From NCBI GenBank assembly GCA_949927415.1, contig CATLFB010000002.1, forward strand, positions 186,001 to 250,000: a stretch of DNA of 64,000 nt, read 5' to 3'. The notes below the pieces were generated by a model. That model did not search any database, had not been told where the DNA came from, and saw only the letters and a list, made by a program, of their open reading frames with translations. Position numbers and translations under genes: made by a program. Positions 62,119 through 64,000 of this stretch are shown piece after piece. Each line of letters opens with the position of its first letter. Position 1 is the stretch's first letter. The stretch comes from an uncultured Candidatus Melainabacteria bacterium (GTDB taxonomy: Bacteria; Cyanobacteriota; Vampirovibrionia; Gastranaerophilales; Gastranaerophilaceae).

Positions 62119-63453
62119 TTACTTCCCGATGCAAAAATGGTCGAAAATGTTGTTCAAAATGTCGTCTGTTATGACTTCTCCTGTTATCTCGTCCAAAAAT
62201 AACAGCGCCGATTTTAAATCAATCGAAATCAAATCCTGTAACTCAAAAATCCTTGCCGCCTCAAGCGCCTTTTCCAAACTTTCACGGCATTTTTTCAAAC
62301 AATCCGCCTGCCGCTCGTTTGTGATGTATTCCGTGTCTTCTATTGAAAAATTGCAAACAGTTGTTTTGATTTTTTCGCGAAGTTCCCCAATCCCTTCGCC
62401 GGTCTTTGTCGAAATGTAAAAAGTCCCGTCCTCACGCCTGTCAATCAAATCGCATTTGTTCGCAGCCTTGATGTGAACTTTGTTTTCGATTAGTGAATAA
62501 ATCTCTTTGTCTTCCGCCAGCAAGCCAGTCGAAGCATCATATAAAAATATTACCAAATCCGCATCAGACGCCGACTGTTTGGAATATTCAATCCCGATTT
62601 CTTCAACTTTTCCAACATCTTCACTCTCGCGAATTCCGGCCGTGTCAATCAAAGTTACCGCAACATCCATATCAAGCGTCTCTTTTATCACATCCCGCGT
62701 CGTGCCTGCAATGTCTGTGACGATTGCGCGATTAACATTAAGCAAAGAATTGAACAGCGATGACTTGCCGACATTCGGCCTGCCGACAATCGCAACTTTG
62801 ATGCCTTGTCTGAGAATGTTTGATTGACGCGCGCAGGATAAAATTTCGTCGATTTTGGAAATAGATTTTTCAAAACTTTCTGTCAAATATGAATATTCAG
62901 GCTCGGCAACATCTTCCGGAAAGTCAATCCCCGCAACAATTCTCGACAATGTTTCGAAAATCTCGCCCTTTATTTCAGAAACCCTTTCGCTCAAAACCCC
63001 TGAAAGATTCTTGGCCGACTGAATTGCAAAATTTCTGGTCTTTGCATGGATTAAGTCAGCAACAGCTTCAGCTTGTGAAAGGTCGAGTTTTTTGTTCAAG
63101 AATGCTCGCTTGGTAAATTCACCGCGCTCGGCAAGCCTCGCGCCGTTTTTAATCACTAAATCAAGAATATTTTTAACAACATTCACACCCCCGTGACAGT
63201 GAATCTCAATTACGTCTTCGCCCGTGTAGCTGTTGGGGTTTTTGAATGGCAAAACAATAACTTCATCAATTTTTCTGCCATCTTCGATAATCCAGCCATG
63301 CGCGATGCGGCCGGGTTTTGGGTCGGGTTTTGAAAATATTTTGTTTATAATCCCGAAACTTTCCGCGCCGGAAATTCTAATAACTCCGACACCTCCTGTT
63401 CCTAAAGGTGTTGCGATTGCCGCTATTGTATCAAATTCCTGTAAAATATTCAT
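62119..63453 (-). CDS. mnmE: tRNA modification GTPase MnmE
   Basis: A 444-residue GTPase. The N-terminal tetrahydrofolate-binding domain (AAIATPLGTGGVGVIRISG, HGWIIEDGRKIDEVIVLPF, YTGEDVIEIHCHGG) precedes the G domain, with G1 GRPNVGKS (224-231), G2 DIAGTTRD, G3 DTAGIRE and G4 NKCD. The chain ends FDHFCIGK, the invariant C-terminal FCxGK. With MnmG it modifies U34 of certain tRNAs. A TATAAT 7 nt before the ATG would make the transcript nearly leaderless. No ribosome-binding site is seen. Confidence 0.96.
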   Translation of the reverse strand: MNILQEFDTIAAIATPLGTGGVGVIRISGAESFGIINKIFSKPDPKPGRIAHGWIIEDGRKIDEVIVLPFKNPNSYTGEDVIEIHCHGGVNVVKNILDLVIKNGARLAERGEFTKRAFLNKKLDLSQAEAVADLIHAKTRNFAIQSAKNLSGVLSERVSEIKGEIFETLSRIVAGIDFPEDVAEPEYSYLTESFEKSISKIDEILSCARQSNILRQGIKVAIVGRPNVGKSSLFNSLLNVNRAIVTDIAGTTRDVIKETLDMDVAVTLIDTAGIRESEDVGKVEEIGIEYSKQSASDADLVIFLYDASTGLLAEDKEIYSLIENKVHIKAANKCDLIDRREDGTFYISTKTGEGIGELREKIKTTVCNFSIEDTEYITNERQADCLKKCRESLEKALEAARIFELQDLISIDLKSALLFLDEITGEVITDDILNNIFDHFCIGK

Positions 63454-63481
63454 AACTTAATTATACATGAAAAAAACAGAC

Positions 63482-63507
63482 GGGCTTCGATTTGAAGCCC
63501 GCCCGTG
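63482..63507 (-). terminator. Rho-independent terminator of the partial gene
   Basis: GGGCTTC and GAAGCCC form a 7-bp stem around GATTT; on the minus strand a T7 tract follows after GTCTG. It ends the partial gene at 63514 just before the mnmE start. Confidence 0.8.
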
Positions 63508-63513
63508 AAAAAA

Positions 63514-64000
63514 TTATAAATACTGGCTTCCGTATTGAATTGCGGCTGCCGCTGCAATTCCGTAGGGGTTTCCGGTAGATGCAAGCAAGCTGGATGCGGT
63601 ATTTGCATAGCTTTGATTTTGAGCACTTCTTTGAGCTGCCGCGTATTTGTTGTATTCGGTTCCTGACGCGCTGTTGCTTCCGGCAAGCTGCATATATGAA
63701 AGCGCATCAGCTGTTGACTGCTTTTGGACATTGTTCAGGAAGTTCAAATAATTGTATCTTCTTGTCAATTCGTCGTTGTAAAGTTCATTTTGTTTTGCAA
63801 GGACATCCTGTGCAAGAGAACTCATTGCTTTTGCGCGGTTAGATTCAATGCTTGAGAGATTATCCATGAAAGCAGAGTTGTCAAAGTTTCCGAAACGTGA
63901 TGCGATATCGTTTTTGAGATTTGAAAGCATCGGGGTGTAGTAATTGTTGATGGTTTCAAGGCCGTTTTGGGTGTATGCATTAAGCTGGTTTTGCAGGCCT
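63514..64000 (-). CDS. Unrecognised protein, C-terminal part (runs off the window)
   Basis: The minus-strand frame is open from the window end (GLQNQLNAYTQNGLETINNY in the first codons) to a stop at 63514, about 161 residues; an internal ATG at 63930 is unlikely to be the true start. The visible part is helical and rich in Asn, Ala, Ser and Tyr, with ESNRAKAMSSLAQDVLAKQN and a terminal NPYGIAAAAAIQYGSQYL. No charge clusters or membrane segment. It may be a structural or exported protein; phage tail-like proteins share such composition, but nothing identifies it. Confidence 0.65.
   Translation of the reverse strand, partial: GLQNQLNAYTQNGLETINNYYTPMLSNLKNDIASRFGNFDNSAFMDNLSSIESNRAKAMSSLAQDVLAKQNELYNDELTRRYNYLNFLNNVQKQSTADALSYMQLAGSNSASGTEYNKYAAAQRSAQNQSYANTASSLLASTGNPYGIAAAAAIQYGSQYL

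Overview
This window looks like chromosomal DNA from an anaerobic or microaerophilic diderm bacterium with moderately AT-rich DNA. The diderm call rests on a TolC-type outer-membrane efflux protein, a 1483-residue AsmA/TamB-like protein and a CtpA protease with a signal segment. Anaerobic or microaerophilic life is suggested by rubrerythrin, a second small ferritin-like protein and a BCP-type peroxiredoxin. Several unrecognised proteins share a style (N-termini such as MAIQ, TFKG-like segments, many lineage-specific small acidic proteins) that I associate with the Gastranaerophilales/Melainabacteria, the non-photosynthetic sister group of Cyanobacteria. That placement is an inference; no rRNA is present to test it.

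Layout. 1-2051: a CDP-sugar operon on the minus strand (rfbF, an NAD-dependent epimerase/reductase, partial rfbG). 2052-5512: a lineage-specific block with a three-repeat 588-residue protein, a DUF4145-like membrane protein and a ~50-bp repeat family, one copy of which lies in frame inside a gene. 5933-14932: tolC-like gene, two small acidic genes, an EF-hand protein, enolase with four 64-bp repeats in its leader, a MATE transporter, an EF-hand/subtilase-like protein, tRNA-Met followed by two tandem tRNA-derived copies, and a nitroreductase. 15000-18703: bcp, ferritin-like protein, and recJ bracketed by inverted MITE-like elements. 19092-25358: a flagellar/type III export block (fliE, fliF, a FliG-slot protein, fliH, flhA/sctV). 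25398-34763: yidD, an XRE regulator, the giant AsmA-like gene, then a 3.5-kb segment bracketed by long inverted repeats that holds a hydrolase, HD protein, diguanylate cyclase and rubrerythrin. 36036-52206: xerD-like recombinase, TPR protein, engB, aroC, NTF2-like protein, DJ-1/PfpI protein, ogt, clpB, ctpA, aroB-aroK. 52914-60801: an apparent five-gene minus-strand operon headed by a 1739-residue protein and followed by a 143-residue protein, a DUF3137 protein, rimI and bioY. 60939-64000: a second GGDEF protein, mnmE and a partial unknown gene.

The strongest candidate for an undescribed system is the 1739-residue protein. It combines a glycine/alanine-rich hydrophobic segment, a RelA/SpoT-type nucleotidyltransferase-like domain with its family motifs intact, and two separate HExxH metallopeptidase-like motifs. 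Near its N-terminus the gene carries a run of 13 cytosines, a classic slippage tract, so it may be phase variable. The small gene directly downstream sits where an immunity protein or chaperone would be expected.

Intergenic DNA is unusually rich in repeats: at least five families, several with terminal or internal inverted repeats, frequently ending at or within a few bases of gene stop codons. They create many spurious open frames, which are left out here. No CRISPR array, transposase, rRNA or phage structural cluster was seen.
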